Source of the DNA: [Leptolyngbya] sp. PCC 7376
GTDB taxonomy: Bacteria; Cyanobacteriota; Cyanobacteriia; Cyanobacteriales; MRBY01
Direction of reading: 5' to 3'
NCBI RefSeq assembly: GCF_000316605.1
Contig: NC_019683.1
Location: forward strand, 3,208,036 to 3,272,035
Length of the DNA: 64,000 nucleotides
The notes under the pieces were generated by a model. The model worked only from the letters and a program-made list of their open reading frames with translations. It had not been told where the DNA came from and ran no database searches. The translations under genes were made by a program, and so were the position numbers. This document shows, piece by piece, positions 33,641 through 43,369 of the stretch; the stretch's first letter is position 1, and each line of letters begins with the position of its first letter.

Positions 33641-35194
33641 CTAAGCCTTTGGCGTTGCCCCAAACTGCTCAACTAAAATGCCTTTTACCTTTTCCTTCAG
33701 TGTTTCACCACAAGGGACTTTCTTCTCTACCATCGAACCGAGACTGGCGCCCTTACCGACAGTACCACCAGAATAAAGATTGACCGCCTCAACAATCTTG
33801 CCATCAACCTTGGCCTTCGCACCAAGCATTCCCAGATCACCCACTTGTGCTTGACCACAGGAGTTCGGGCAACCAGTCCAGTGCATTCTGACTCGTTGGG
33901 GAATATCCAACTCTGCATCAAGTTCCCGCGCTAGAGCCAAACCCTGCTCCTTCGTTTCGATAAGCGCAAAATTGCAATAACGATTACCTGTACAGGACAC
34001 AAAAGAACGAACAAGCGTAGAAGGATTCGTCGAAAATTTCTCTAGTAATGGCTCTTTGAGGAAGGTGTCAACGTTCTCATTTTTAACATGGGGAATAATA
34101 AAATTCTCTTCAACCGTGGCACGAATTTCACCTGTACCATAAGTTTCAGCGAGGCGAGCTACCTCGAACATATCTTCAGCAGTCAATCGACCAGCCGGAA
34201 CGTGTAGGCCGATGTAGCTATATCCTTCTTGCTTTTGGGGATAAACACCAACATGGTCACGCTTTTCCATGGTGAATGCATCTTCAGGAGCAGCTTCCGC
34301 AAAAGTCAAACCAGTTTCTTCTTCGAGTTTGGCGCGGAATTTTTCAACGCCCCAAGCTTCAACGAGCCATAAAACACGGGCTTTTGCACGATTACCACGT
34401 AAGCCTTCCTCTGCACCATAACGGGAATAGAGAGCAACGATGCCACGGCTCACTGCGAGAACTTCTTTTTCTGCTGGGGGAACCCACACATTAATCGGAA
34501 TACCTTCTGCAATTCTCTGGGCTGAGAAATAACCACCGACGAGGACATTAAAGCCAAATTCACCGTCCTTAAATGCGGGAACGTAGGCAATGTCGTTAAT
34601 TTCAACGTGGGAAGAGTTATCGGGTGCTCCTTCAACACAGATGTTGAATTTACGAGGTAAGTCGCTAAATTCAGGACTACCTTCACCGCCATTGGTGATC
34701 ATCTCTTGGAGCTTATCGGCTAACTCACGGGTATCAAAATATTCTTCGGGGTCAATGCCAGAAACAGGGGAACCTGTGATGTTACGGATATTGTCGTGGC
34801 CAGACTGAATACTTGTCAGGTCTGCATCATTAAATTTCTGAAAAATATCAGGGACATCTTCAAGGCGAATCCCTCGTAGTTGTAGGTTTTGGCGGGTCGT
34901 AATGTCTGCGCTACCATCTTCGCCATAACGTTTGACAACTTCGGCAAGAACGCGCATTTTCTCGCTGGTTAAAATGCCATTGGGTGTTCGCATCCGCAGC
35001 ATAAATTTGCCAGGGGTGACAGGGCGGTGGAACAAGCCTAAAAATTTGAGACGGATAATTAGGTCATCTTTGTCCATTGCTTCCCAACCGGACTGAGCAA
35101 ACTGCTCGATTTCGTCTTTGATCGCTAAGCCTGGTTTTTCAATTTTGGCTTTTTCAATCTTGGTGAGTTTGACCTTTTTGGGTGCGTCAGTCAT
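33641..35194 (-). CDS. nirA: Ferredoxin-nitrite reductase NirA
   Basis: 517 residues. It reduces nitrite to ammonium using six ferredoxin electrons. The sirohaem/[4Fe-4S] ligands are in SCTGNRYCNFALIETK (CX5C) and HWTGCPNSCGQAQVGDLGM (CX3C). The two sirohaem-binding ferredoxin-like half domains are intact, e.g. RNITGSPVSGIDPEEYFDTR. An NtcA site with a matching -10 box lies 77 to 118 bases before the ATG, so nitrogen limitation should activate it. Nitrate-uptake genes, often downstream, are not here; the next gene is convergent. Confidence 0.97.
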   Translation of the reverse strand: MTDAPKKVKLTKIEKAKIEKPGLAIKDEIEQFAQSGWEAMDKDDLIIRLKFLGLFHRPVTPGKFMLRMRTPNGILTSEKMRVLAEVVKRYGEDGSADITTRQNLQLRGIRLEDVPDIFQKFNDADLTSIQSGHDNIRNITGSPVSGIDPEEYFDTRELADKLQEMITNGGEGSPEFSDLPRKFNICVEGAPDNSSHVEINDIAYVPAFKDGEFGFNVLVGGYFSAQRIAEGIPINVWVPPAEKEVLAVSRGIVALYSRYGAEEGLRGNRAKARVLWLVEAWGVEKFRAKLEEETGLTFAEAAPEDAFTMEKRDHVGVYPQKQEGYSYIGLHVPAGRLTAEDMFEVARLAETYGTGEIRATVEENFIIPHVKNENVDTFLKEPLLEKFSTNPSTLVRSFVSCTGNRYCNFALIETKEQGLALARELDAELDIPQRVRMHWTGCPNSCGQAQVGDLGMLGAKAKVDGKIVEAVNLYSGGTVGKGASLGSMVEKKVPCGETLKEKVKGILVEQFGATPKA

Positions 35195-35270
35195 GGGGGA
35201 TAAACCTAATGCAGCTGGGGGATACGACGTTTTGTACAGGATTTAGTGATTATCCTAATGGTACTTGGCT

Positions 35271-35312
35271 AAAGTATCGATTCCATTTGGGTGCTTTTGT
35301 ATTATTTGATAC
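35271..35312 (-). promoter_or_regulatory. NtcA-activated promoter of nirA
   Basis: On the minus strand GTATCAAATAATAC (35312-35299) is a perfect GTA-N8-TAC NtcA site. Exactly 22 bases later comes TACTTT (35276-35271), a TA-N3-T -10 box. This is the canonical class II NtcA promoter layout. Transcription should begin near 35264, giving a leader of about 70 bases. Confidence 0.9.
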
Positions 35313-35669
35313 TTTATCGCGATTACTTTGTTAAAAATCAATGGGACAAATGCTGTTTTGACATTTGTTGTTTTACCTTACCTTTTTATGGCGATCACCC
35401 GTTACGTCAAGCGACAGCGACATTTTTATGGGATTAGCTCAGTAAAGGAATTATTAGATTTTTTTTGGTTTAACGGATAAAAACATGTCTAAAAAACATT
35501 AAGGCTAGCAGAGAAAATTAGACTTAGCTTGTCAAAATATCGCTACATCAATTCCAGTGCACAAAAAACAGATTCAGATTTAAAGAGATAAAAAATCTCA
35601 AATAGCAAATGTATTGGAGTCAACACAGAGTCCCAATGTCATTCATATCTATTTTTCTCTAGCAAATCT
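35313..35669. other. Rest of the nirA / histidine-kinase intergenic region
   Basis: AT-rich divergent spacer that must also hold the kinase promoter. A 31-codon frame starting at 35388 is too short and has no ribosome site. No RNA gene or repeat was recognised. Confidence 0.4.
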
Positions 35670-37589
35670 ATGGCTATCCGCAGACGCATTATCAAAGGCT
35701 ATACCGTGGTTCTAGGGGTTGCCCTTGCCGGAATTATTGGGGGATTGGCTGTGGGTGATGCTTATGAAAGACATGCCCAAGAGCTCAGACGGGAAGCAAC
35801 AACTGAGCGTAAGTTATTTAATGAGCTACAAGTTAGTATTTTGCGTAATCGGCTCGCAAATCAGTTATCGCCTTACTTATCAAAACCGGCTGAATTTGAA
35901 CAAGCGAGCCAAGCTTTTTTTAATCGGCTTGACGAAATTGAGTTGATTCTAGAAGCTCACCATCAACTTCATAACGACATAGGTTCTTCTGAGCATTCTC
36001 ACCATGAAGATACTCAATCACAGATGTCAGCAGAACAAGAGGAACATCATCATCACGAAGAGATGACTAGTGAGCATCAGCCTTCTTCAATCCGTGAGCA
36101 TATGCCAAGCATATTAAATCTACCATCTCAAAGTTTCGTTGCAGACATCGATAGTTTGCATGAATCGATGGAGAAATTCGAAGCCATTTTGGCCACATTC
36201 CGGCAAAAAGTCCGCGTTTTTGTAGATGAGATAATAGCCGCGCCACCAACGACAGATGAGGAGTTGGCGATCGCCCAAACAAAACTACTGGAGCTAGCCC
36301 GGAGCGAAGAATTTTCAAACTTTGTCAACTATCCTGAAGAGCTAATGCTTTTTTTAGATGAAGTTACACGTCGTGAACAACTCGCAGAAGATAATTTACG
36401 ACGGGCAGAAAGAATCCGTGTGCTAATTATTTTAGGGAGTCTATGTCTTTCAATGCTCTTGGCAGCCATTGTCGCCGTCATTACCAGTCGGGCGATCGCC
36501 AAACCCATCTCAGAAATTGCCGAATTCTCTCACCGCGTCACCAAAGCAGAAGACTTCAACCAATCCCTTGACGTTCAGGGAGATGACGAAATTGAAACCC
36601 TCTCCAGTTCCCTAAACCAACTCATCCGCCAAGTCTATTTACTGCTCAATACCATTGGCAGAAAAAACGAGGAGCTAGAACAAGCCTTCGAACAACTACA
36701 ACAGCAGCAAATTCAGATGGTTCAGACAGAGAAAATGTCGAGCCTTGGAGCATTAGTTGCAGGTATCGCCCATGAAATCAATAATCCCGTTAACTTTATC
36801 CACGGCAATATCCATCACTCTCGCATATATCTCGAAGATCTCCTCAGACTCCTAAAGCTCTACCAAGAACATTACCCAACACCAAATCAAGAAATAGAGG
36901 ATGAAGTCGAGGCGATCGACCTTAACTTTCTCATCACAGACTTCCCAAAAATCCTCAATTCCATGACCCTCGGTACCCAGAGAATTCGTGACATTGTCTT
37001 ATCTCTCCGTACCTTTTCTCGTACAGACGAAGCCGAATTTAAAGCTGTCAATATCCATGAAGGCATCGACAGTACCCTCGTTATTTTGAACCACCGACTC
37101 AAAGAAGAATCTGGACGACCTGCAATCCAAATCATCAAGAATTACGGCGAATTACCTTTGATCGAATGTTTCCCTGGCCAGCTCAATCAAGTCTTTATCA
37201 ACATTTTGAACAATGCCATCGATGCCCTAGAAGAATCTAGCTTCAATCTCTCTACAGCTGAACTAACAGCATCCCCAAACCAAATCACTATTAGCACTGG
37301 TATTATTGCCCCAAACAAAATTGAACTTCGATTTAAAGACAATGGTCAGGGGATGACTGATGATATACAAGAAAAAATCTTTAATCCCTTTTTCACAACC
37401 AAACTTATTGGTGAAGGGACAGGTATGGGAATGTCAATTAGCTATCAAATCATCACAGAGAACCATGCAGGTGAAATATTTGTAAACTCAACAGCTAAAG
37501 TTGGCTCAGAATTAATTATCCGGATTCCCATCCGACATACACCAGTATCAAAACAATCTGAGCAAGAGCAATATCTCGCTAGTAGCTAA
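35670..37589 (+). CDS. Membrane sensor histidine kinase with His-rich periplasmic loop
   Basis: 639 residues. A first membrane segment (about 10-28), a ~220-residue extracytoplasmic domain, a second segment (~250-273), HAMP (~275-325), a coiled coil, the H box (LVAGIAHEINNPVNFIHGN, His368) and a C-terminal HATPase with N box LNQVFINILNNAIDAL and GEGTGMGMSISYQI. Between residues 97 and 144 the sensor domain holds twelve His in a Glu-rich context, including a run of four, as in known metal-sensing loops. No response regulator gene adjoins it, so it is an orphan kinase. Sensing of Ni, Zn, Cu or Co is a reasonable inference. Confidence 0.9.
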   Translation: MAIRRRIIKGYTVVLGVALAGIIGGLAVGDAYERHAQELRREATTERKLFNELQVSILRNRLANQLSPYLSKPAEFEQASQAFFNRLDEIELILEAHHQLHNDIGSSEHSHHEDTQSQMSAEQEEHHHHEEMTSEHQPSSIREHMPSILNLPSQSFVADIDSLHESMEKFEAILATFRQKVRVFVDEIIAAPPTTDEELAIAQTKLLELARSEEFSNFVNYPEELMLFLDEVTRREQLAEDNLRRAERIRVLIILGSLCLSMLLAAIVAVITSRAIAKPISEIAEFSHRVTKAEDFNQSLDVQGDDEIETLSSSLNQLIRQVYLLLNTIGRKNEELEQAFEQLQQQQIQMVQTEKMSSLGALVAGIAHEINNPVNFIHGNIHHSRIYLEDLLRLLKLYQEHYPTPNQEIEDEVEAIDLNFLITDFPKILNSMTLGTQRIRDIVLSLRTFSRTDEAEFKAVNIHEGIDSTLVILNHRLKEESGRPAIQIIKNYGELPLIECFPGQLNQVFINILNNAIDALEESSFNLSTAELTASPNQITISTGIIAPNKIELRFKDNGQGMTDDIQEKIFNPFFTTKLIGEGTGMGMSISYQIITENHAGEIFVNSTAKVGSELIIRIPIRHTPVSKQSEQEQYLASS

Positions 37590-37761
37590 GCTCACTGCTT
37601 TGCCAGCATAATTCTAAAACAAAACATAAAAATGACCGCCATTAAAGACTAAAGACAAACAAACGAGTATATCAATAGTATTTAAGGCGGCAAACTTATT
37701 AGAAAACTAAAGCACTTTTACTAACTAAGTTTTATTAAAAAAAACAGCACTCTATTATTCA

Positions 37762-38517
37762 TTAGACCTTACGGTAAGGAACAGAGGACATATTGATATT
37801 TGCCGTGGAAACAGGAGCATTAACCTGAGGAATAATCGCTTTACGCGCCATGTTTACATACATTGGCAACGAAGGATCACCGGCCTTAGCTGCTTGCTCA
37901 GGCGCACGAAAGCGGCGCACAGCATTTTGCCAAACAAGTTTTGGAAAGCCCAATTGAGCACGATGGTAAGCATCGTAACGGGGAGATTTGACGTTGAAAG
38001 GAGTGTCACCTTCTGCACGGCTAGCTAAGCTACGACGGCGTTGGTAAGGGACAGTATCATAACCGAAGTTTTCTAAGTACTCATCAGTGTTGAGCAGCTC
38101 ATCAACAAAGGTAGCAACACCTTTTTTCGCAATGACAATTGACCAAGCGAGTTTTTCGCGTTCACCATAAACATCACGGCCTAGTACGCGTTGCACACAC
38201 TGTTCGACAAAGCGATAGTTATTATTTTTTGTGTAAAAACTATCGAGATAAGTTTCAGAAAGCAACAAACCACGAATAAAATCACGGACAGTAATTTGGC
38301 CGTTGCGGAGTTGAGACTCTAAAAACTGCTCGCGATCAGCTTTAAATGCATGGAAGAAAATTTGACGATACGCAGCATCGATCAGCACATCTAAGTCGAT
38401 ATCGCTAAGGATATTCTCTGTGGTGAAGATAAAAGACTGCTCATCGCCTCGGGGATCATATCCCTCTACCCGACCGTTTTGGGTGGATGGGGCATATTGT
38501 AATAATGGAATTGTCAA
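37762..38517 (-). CDS. cpcG: Phycobilisome rod-core linker CpcG
   Basis: 251 residues. A phycobilisome linker (REP) domain spans about 20-165, with [40 protein letters not shown] and [20 protein letters not shown]. The C-terminal basic/hydrophobic part ([16 protein letters not shown] ... [10 protein letters not shown]) is the core-binding region of the CpcG1 type, without the membrane segment found in CpcG2. It attaches phycocyanin rods to the allophycocyanin core in the cytosol. It is a stand-alone gene here, away from the cpc operon. Confidence 0.95.
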   Translation of the reverse strand: MTIPLLQYAPSTQNGRVEGYDPRGDEQSFIFTTENILSDIDLDVLIDAAYRQIFFHAFKADREQFLESQLRNGQITVRDFIRGLLLSETYLDSFYTKNNNYRFVEQCVQRVLGRDVYGEREKLAWSIVIAKKGVATFVDELLNTDEYLENFGYDTVPYQRRRSLASRAEGDTPFNVKSPRYDAYHRAQLGFPKLVWQNAVRRFRAPEQAAKAGDPSLPMYVNMARKAIIPQVNAPVSTANINMSSVPYRKV

Positions 38518-38623
38518 ATCAGACCTCCGCTATATCAGAAGACTTTGAAAAAAATTTCTTACTGATTAGCATAAAGGAGTGGAGGTCTTTGCCTGAGAAA
38601 GATTAACAAATATTACAAAAATT

Positions 38624-38660
38624 AACGCCTGCTACTTCAGTCGGTTCTTTTTGTGGCGTT
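38624..38660 (-). terminator. Probable terminator after the REC-EAL gene
   Basis: On the minus strand AACGCC, 25-base loop, GGCGTT, then AATTTTTGTAAT. It lies 131 bases beyond the stop of the leftward response-regulator gene and upstream of cpcG. The long loop makes it only moderately convincing; the other orientation also has a T run. Confidence 0.5.
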
Positions 38661-38790
38661 TTTTTACTTAAAAGCTTGTTTTCAGAGGGATTGGTTAGCG
38701 TTTTTTTTCTCAGATCAGTAGAGAAATCCGAATGAAATCTTAAAAATCTCGAACGAGAGTAGACTATTTTCACCAAAAAACTACTTACTT

Positions 38791-40539
38791 TCAGTAGCTG
38801 ACTGTGTCAAAACTTTGGAAAATATTTTTTTCCAGCACCTTGGCGGAAACAGGACGACCGAGAAAATATCCTTGGACAATATCGCAGCCATAGTCGTTGA
38901 GGACAGCTAATTCTGAGCTGTTTTCGACACCTTCGGCGATAACAAGGAAACCTAGGGCATGGGACATTTCAATTAGGCCTTTGGTGATCGCCGCATTAAC
39001 CTTGCTTTTATGAAGATTATTTACAAAGCAGCGGTCAATTTTAAGAATGTCCCAAGAGAACAGTCGAGTGTAGTTAAACGAAGAATATCCTGTACCAAAA
39101 TCATCAATGGCGATTCGCACGCCAACCCGTTGTAATTGTTTTAACCTTTCACTGATTTCTTGAAAATCTTCAATCAAAATCGATTCTGTAATTTCAATAT
39201 CCAGATATTCTGGGTCAAAATCTTCTTCAGCCAAAATTTTCAAAATATCTTGGCAAATATATTTGTGATTAAGCTGATAGCCCGAAAGGTTAATCGCAAG
39301 ACGGAGCTCCGCTTTATATTTTCTTTGCCAATGACGTACTTCACTCGTGGCAGTGCGTAAACTCCAATATCCAATTGATTGGATTAAACCGGTCTCTTCG
39401 GCAATCGGAATAAAGTCTACTGGGGAAATAGTCCCTAATTCTGGATGTGTCCAACGTAATAGCGCTTCAAAGCCAGAGACTTTACCTGTATCTAGATCGA
39501 TCTGGGGTTGATAAAAAACTTCTAATTCATTGCGGGCAAGGGCGTAATGTAATTCTGTCTCAATAAAAGCTTGCTTTTGGCTATTGCTATGATTTTCGCC
39601 TTCTGCAAAGAAATATTTTTGTGTGTTGAATTTTGCCGTGTTGTTTAATGTTGATCTCGCGGCTTGAATAAGTTCATCTAGTCCATGACCTGAGCGGGGA
39701 TAGAAACTAATGCTAAGGCGAGCATCAAGAAACACTTCCTGGGTTCCAATGATGTAGGGCTCAGCAAAAGAAGTACTAATTTCTTCTGCAAAGTAACTGG
39801 CATGTTGCTGCTGTTCTATGGGGTCGTAGAGTAAGCCAAACTCGTTATCATTGATCAGAGCTAATTCACCACTTTTACCGAGGATTGTTTGAATTCTCTC
39901 AGCAACATTACTGAGAAGCTGATTATATTGTTCGAAGCTGAGAATCTGTTTTGCTGTTTGATTTCGCTCGAGTTGGATCAGGCAGAAGGGTAAATGAAAT
40001 GAATGTCGTGGATTGCGAATTTGTTGGTTATCGAACCGATTAACAAAAAAGTTAAATTGATTTTGTAGATAATAGATATTGTTGAGGCCTGTGACGCCAT
40101 CTTGCTGTTGCTTGAGAGCAGAGGCATCTTCTAGGCGGATGAGATAGTCTTTATAGTGAGACTGAATAGCGGCTCGTTTTTTTAGTTGTGATTGGATTGC
40201 TTCTAGGAGTTCACTGCGGCTAAAGGGTTTAGTGAGGTAATCATCCGCGCCAAGATACATTCCACGCCGAACATCCTGGCGGGCATCTTTTGCGGAGAGA
40301 AAAATGAAGGGAATGGCTCTCGTTTCGGGGTTTTGTTTAAGCTGCTCTAGGACTTGATAGCCATCCATGCGTGGCATTCTGACATCACAAAGGATTAGAT
40401 CTGGTGTTGTTTTTAAGGCGATCGCCACTCCCTCTTGGCCATCTTCTGCTGTGGTGACGGCAAATTGCTCCTTTTGGAGAATTCTTGCAGTACACATACG
40501 TAGAATTTCCGTATCTTCAATTAATAAGATGTTCGTCAT
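38791..40539 (-). CDS. Response regulator with degenerate GGDEF and EAL domains
   Basis: 582 residues. A receiver domain at 1-125 (phospho-acceptor Asp in LILCDVRMPRMDGYQVL, Lys in DDYLTKPFSRSE) is followed by a GGDEF-like region whose signature is NDNEFGLLYD, so not a cyclase. The EAL domain (~325-575) keeps its catalytic set: GFEALLRW, AINLSG, DIEITES, DDFGTGYSS, LKIDRCFV, AEGVEN and QGYFLGRP. It should be a phosphorylation-controlled c-di-GMP phosphodiesterase. No partner kinase adjoins it; the orphan kinase at 35670 is the nearest one on the map. A diguanylate cyclase lies at 53.4 kb. Confidence 0.92.
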   Translation of the reverse strand: MTNILLIEDTEILRMCTARILQKEQFAVTTAEDGQEGVAIALKTTPDLILCDVRMPRMDGYQVLEQLKQNPETRAIPFIFLSAKDARQDVRRGMYLGADDYLTKPFSRSELLEAIQSQLKKRAAIQSHYKDYLIRLEDASALKQQQDGVTGLNNIYYLQNQFNFFVNRFDNQQIRNPRHSFHLPFCLIQLERNQTAKQILSFEQYNQLLSNVAERIQTILGKSGELALINDNEFGLLYDPIEQQQHASYFAEEISTSFAEPYIIGTQEVFLDARLSISFYPRSGHGLDELIQAARSTLNNTAKFNTQKYFFAEGENHSNSQKQAFIETELHYALARNELEVFYQPQIDLDTGKVSGFEALLRWTHPELGTISPVDFIPIAEETGLIQSIGYWSLRTATSEVRHWQRKYKAELRLAINLSGYQLNHKYICQDILKILAEEDFDPEYLDIEITESILIEDFQEISERLKQLQRVGVRIAIDDFGTGYSSFNYTRLFSWDILKIDRCFVNNLHKSKVNAAITKGLIEMSHALGFLVIAEGVENSSELAVLNDYGCDIVQGYFLGRPVSAKVLEKNIFQSFDTVSY

Positions 40540-40877
40540 TATCTAAGCGTTACAGCATCGAGAGGGAAGAGAGGGGAAATTCTTTCTTGCGACAGTGTTA
40601 CAGTGCCTTGTCATCGTTCTCTACGAGAAATGTATTAGAGAAATGAGAGAAGAGCTGAAACAGGAGAAATAATACGTATATTAACAATCATTGAAGTGTT
40701 TCGCTTCGGCCAAAACATGGCTATATCTTCGATGTTATCCTTGAAAAATCTTCATTCAATGCTTGATTTATGTTGATATTGTATGGTCTTTTGCAATTAA
40801 AACTGAGTCAGTAACTGGGTAATGAGTTAAAAAGTAAAGATAACTTAGTGAATTAAAAGTTAAAGAGGAGCCCCCGG
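40540..40877. other. 338-base divergent intergenic region
   Basis: Between the leftward REC-EAL gene and the rightward SPOR-like gene. It has a purine-rich stretch GAGAGGGAAGAGAGGGGAAA near 40560 and AT-rich sequence beyond 40680. A ribosome site AAAGAGGAG lies just before 40878. No RNA or repeat recognised. Confidence 0.4.
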
Positions 40878-42077
40878 ATGAGCCAGACTGTTTCAGCAAT
40901 TTCTGTTAACCCCACTTTAGAATCTGCTCTCGGTAATTTGGAGTTGGATTTGGAGTCTGAGCTCAGAAGGTATCGTCGTCAGGCGATCGCCGCAGGTCAA
41001 CGTCCAGAGCATTTGCCTCAGCCTGCTGCCCCGGTGGTTGAAGATGATGCAACGAAACAGTCAAAAGTTGTGGATGTTGTCGCTGATTCACCATCAACAT
41101 CATCTCAAAGCTTTGAAGATGTTGCGTTACCTACTCCTGAAAACCCAGCCAATCATTCTCCTGAGGTTGCCCAAGTCCTTGAAGCGTTGAAACAAGGTGG
41201 TGGAGATACGACTGATAAAGAACTTTTAAATTTAGAGAATCGCGATGTTCTCCCCCAGGATTATCTTGATTCTTCAGAAGAACTCCTCAAAACATTAGAA
41301 AGAGAAGATGAGTCTGAAACTAAAGAAGACAAAGCAAAGACAATAAAATGGACACCCATCAAAGTGGCTCTCGTGGGTGTTGGTATTGTCGGAGTGATTG
41401 GTTTGCTAACTGCGATTTTATTCCCTAATGTGTTTAATCCTTCTGCTTCTCAGGATGCCACAGAGCTTGATGCGAGTGGTGCGGCTGAGGTTGGTGCAGA
41501 AGAGATTGTTTCCACATCAGCACCGACTACAGTTAATTTGGCATCTGAAGAGTTTCAAGATCTCAGTCTCGATAATTTAAGTGTGGTTGACCCGGATGAA
41601 GAGGTGGCGATCGCCCCTACGGAGGCAGCTCCCACAGCTTCAGAAAGTGTGGCTCCCCAAACGCCCAGTGTTGTGCCCAATCCTGGTGCGGTTCCAGAAA
41701 CCCTTGTGCCGCCAACAGGTCGTGAGAACTTAGCTTCTGCATTGTTACCTCCTTCCCTCCGTCCCCAGCCCGTCAATCCCTTTCCTACCACTCCCCAAAC
41801 ACTGACAGCACAACCAACTAACGGCCAGACATTAGTTACACCTGATGGTCTAAAAGTGGGTTATTACTACGTTATTTTCCGCAATACATCGGCCGAAGCC
41901 CTCACCAGAGCACAAGGTGAAGTATCTGATGCATTTGTTCGCACTTTCCCAACAGGCCGTGTCGTACAGTTGGCAGAGGTGTCTACGGCGGATACAGCAG
42001 AGTCCCTTGTTCAGAAATTTAAGGGGAATCAAATTGCCGCAGAAATTTATCACCATCAATTAACACCCGCGCCCTAA
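40878..42077 (+). CDS. Bitopic protein with C-terminal SPOR-like domain
   Basis: 399 residues. The first ~155 are acidic and disordered after a short helical start (LESALGNLELDLESELRRYR). One membrane segment at ~164-184 (VALVGVGIVGVIGLLTAILF) is followed by a long Pro/Thr/Ala-rich linker and a C-terminal ~75-residue domain. That domain (GYYYVIFRNTSAEALTRAQG ... AESLVQKFKGNQIAAEIYHH) has the pattern of SPOR domains, which bind denuded peptidoglycan at the division site. N-in, C-out topology fits a cell-envelope or division role. Similarity is by pattern only. Confidence 0.72.
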   Translation: MSQTVSAISVNPTLESALGNLELDLESELRRYRRQAIAAGQRPEHLPQPAAPVVEDDATKQSKVVDVVADSPSTSSQSFEDVALPTPENPANHSPEVAQVLEALKQGGGDTTDKELLNLENRDVLPQDYLDSSEELLKTLEREDESETKEDKAKTIKWTPIKVALVGVGIVGVIGLLTAILFPNVFNPSASQDATELDASGAAEVGAEEIVSTSAPTTVNLASEEFQDLSLDNLSVVDPDEEVAIAPTEAAPTASESVAPQTPSVVPNPGAVPETLVPPTGRENLASALLPPSLRPQPVNPFPTTPQTLTAQPTNGQTLVTPDGLKVGYYYVIFRNTSAEALTRAQGEVSDAFVRTFPTGRVVQLAEVSTADTAESLVQKFKGNQIAAEIYHHQLTPAP

Positions 42078-42135
42078 ATTAACGTCTGAAAAAATACGTT
42101 AGATTGAAGATTCAGAGGGTTAGAGGATTCGAAGC

Positions 42136-42735
42136 ATGGGTCTCTTCGGAAAATTTCGGCAAGGCATCAATAAGCTGTTTCAAGACGAAGAGAATCCGGA
42201 AATTATCCTTGAGCAGACCCTCTGGGACATGGAGAAAAAGTTAATTCAAATGCGGCGTTCTGTAGCGCAGGCTGTCGCAAGTTCTAAACGGGTTGATCGT
42301 CAGCGACAACAAGCAATGATTGCAGTGCAACGTTGGCAAAATCGTGCTCAGATGGCTTTGACCTATGGAGATGAGCTGCTGAGTAAGGAGGCGATCGCCC
42401 GTAGCCATAGCTATAAAAAAGTAGCGGATAACCTCAACCAACAGGGGCAGGAGCAACAAACTTTTATTGAAGGCATTCGAGAAAATTTGCGGGATCTGGA
42501 GACGAAAATAAATCAGATCAAAATGCAGAAGGATATGTACATTGCCCGTATCCGGTCTGCTGTTGCCCAACAGCAATTGCATAAGTTAAAAGCTGAAATT
42601 CAAGAGGGCACATTAGAACCGGCGATCGCCAATATCGAAGCATCAATGTGGTCTCTCGAAGCCGAAAATCAACTTAGTGATTCTCTCGAAGCCAAATTCC
42701 TCGCCCTAGAAAAACGCGCCAGATTAACCGAGTAA
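42136..42735 (+). CDS. PspA/IM30-family protein
   Basis: 199 residues, almost wholly helical coiled coil, starting MGLFGKFRQGINKLFQDEEN and continuing with EQTLWDMEKKLIQMRRSVAQ. This is the PspA/IM30 (ESCRT-III-like) signature. It is shorter than typical PspA/Vipp1 and lacks a Vipp1 C-terminal extension, so it is a PspA-like paralogue and not the essential thylakoid Vipp1. Such proteins coat stressed membranes. It follows the SPOR-like gene by 58 bases on the same strand. Confidence 0.9.
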   Translation: MGLFGKFRQGINKLFQDEENPEIILEQTLWDMEKKLIQMRRSVAQAVASSKRVDRQRQQAMIAVQRWQNRAQMALTYGDELLSKEAIARSHSYKKVADNLNQQGQEQQTFIEGIRENLRDLETKINQIKMQKDMYIARIRSAVAQQQLHKLKAEIQEGTLEPAIANIEASMWSLEAENQLSDSLEAKFLALEKRARLTE

Positions 42736-42834
42736 ATTCCCCGAAACATCGGCGATTTAGGTACAGCAACAAAGAATGTTAAGACTTGTGATACTCTGAC
42801 TGGTGGCTTCAGTATCAGTCATAAGGAGATTATT

Positions 42835-43284
42835 GTGGAACGTACTTTTGTAATGGTTAAGCCTGACGGTGTTCAGCGCGGCTTGGCTGGTAATGTTATT
42901 TCTCGTTTCGAAGCAAAGGGTTTTAAGCTCGTTGGCCTTAAGCTTGTGTCTGTATCCAAGGAGCTGGCAGAAGAGCACTATGGTGTGCACAAGGAAAGAC
43001 CTTTCTTCGGTAGTCTTGTTGATTTCATCACGTCTTCCCCCGTTGTGGCAATGGTTTGGGAAGGCAAGAATGTCATTTCTTCCGCTCGTACACTCATCGG
43101 TGCAACAAATCCTATTGAGGCAGCACCCGGCACAATCCGTGGCGATTTCGGTATGGATATCGGCCGTAACTTGATTCACGGTTCCGACGGCGCTGACACT
43201 GCAGCAAGTGAAATTGCGCTTTGGTTCAACGAAGATGAGCTTGCTAGCTGGGAGCCTTCCACTCAATCTTGGTTGTACGAATAA
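42835..43284 (+). CDS. ndk: Nucleoside diphosphate kinase
   Basis: 149 residues, usual length. The start is GTG ([20 protein letters not shown]), with AAGGAG upstream. The phospho-His motif is [16 protein letters not shown] and the nucleotide-binding block [20 protein letters not shown]. It equalises NTP/NDP pools using ATP, in the cytosol. It stands alone after the PspA-like gene (99-base gap), and a weak hairpin terminator follows. Confidence 0.97.
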   Translation: MERTFVMVKPDGVQRGLAGNVISRFEAKGFKLVGLKLVSVSKELAEEHYGVHKERPFFGSLVDFITSSPVVAMVWEGKNVISSARTLIGATNPIEAAPGTIRGDFGMDIGRNLIHGSDGADTAASEIALWFNEDELASWEPSTQSWLYE

Positions 43285-43332
43285 AGTTTAGAGACTCAAT
43301 TCAGTATTTTTGAACAAAATATTTTTGATATT

Positions 43333-43363
43333 CTCTGCTGTAGTTTTATGGCAGGGATTTTTA
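43333..43363 (+). terminator. Probable terminator after ndk
   Basis: CTCTGC, 12-base loop, GCAGGG followed by ATTTTTA. One G-U pair in the stem; 49 bases past the ndk stop. A reasonable but not strong hairpin. Confidence 0.6.
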
Positions 43364-43369
43364 TTGGCT

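Noticed and set aside
35388-35483. 31-codon frame in the nirA / kinase spacer
   Set aside because: Short, no ribosome site, no resemblance to a known small cyanobacterial protein.
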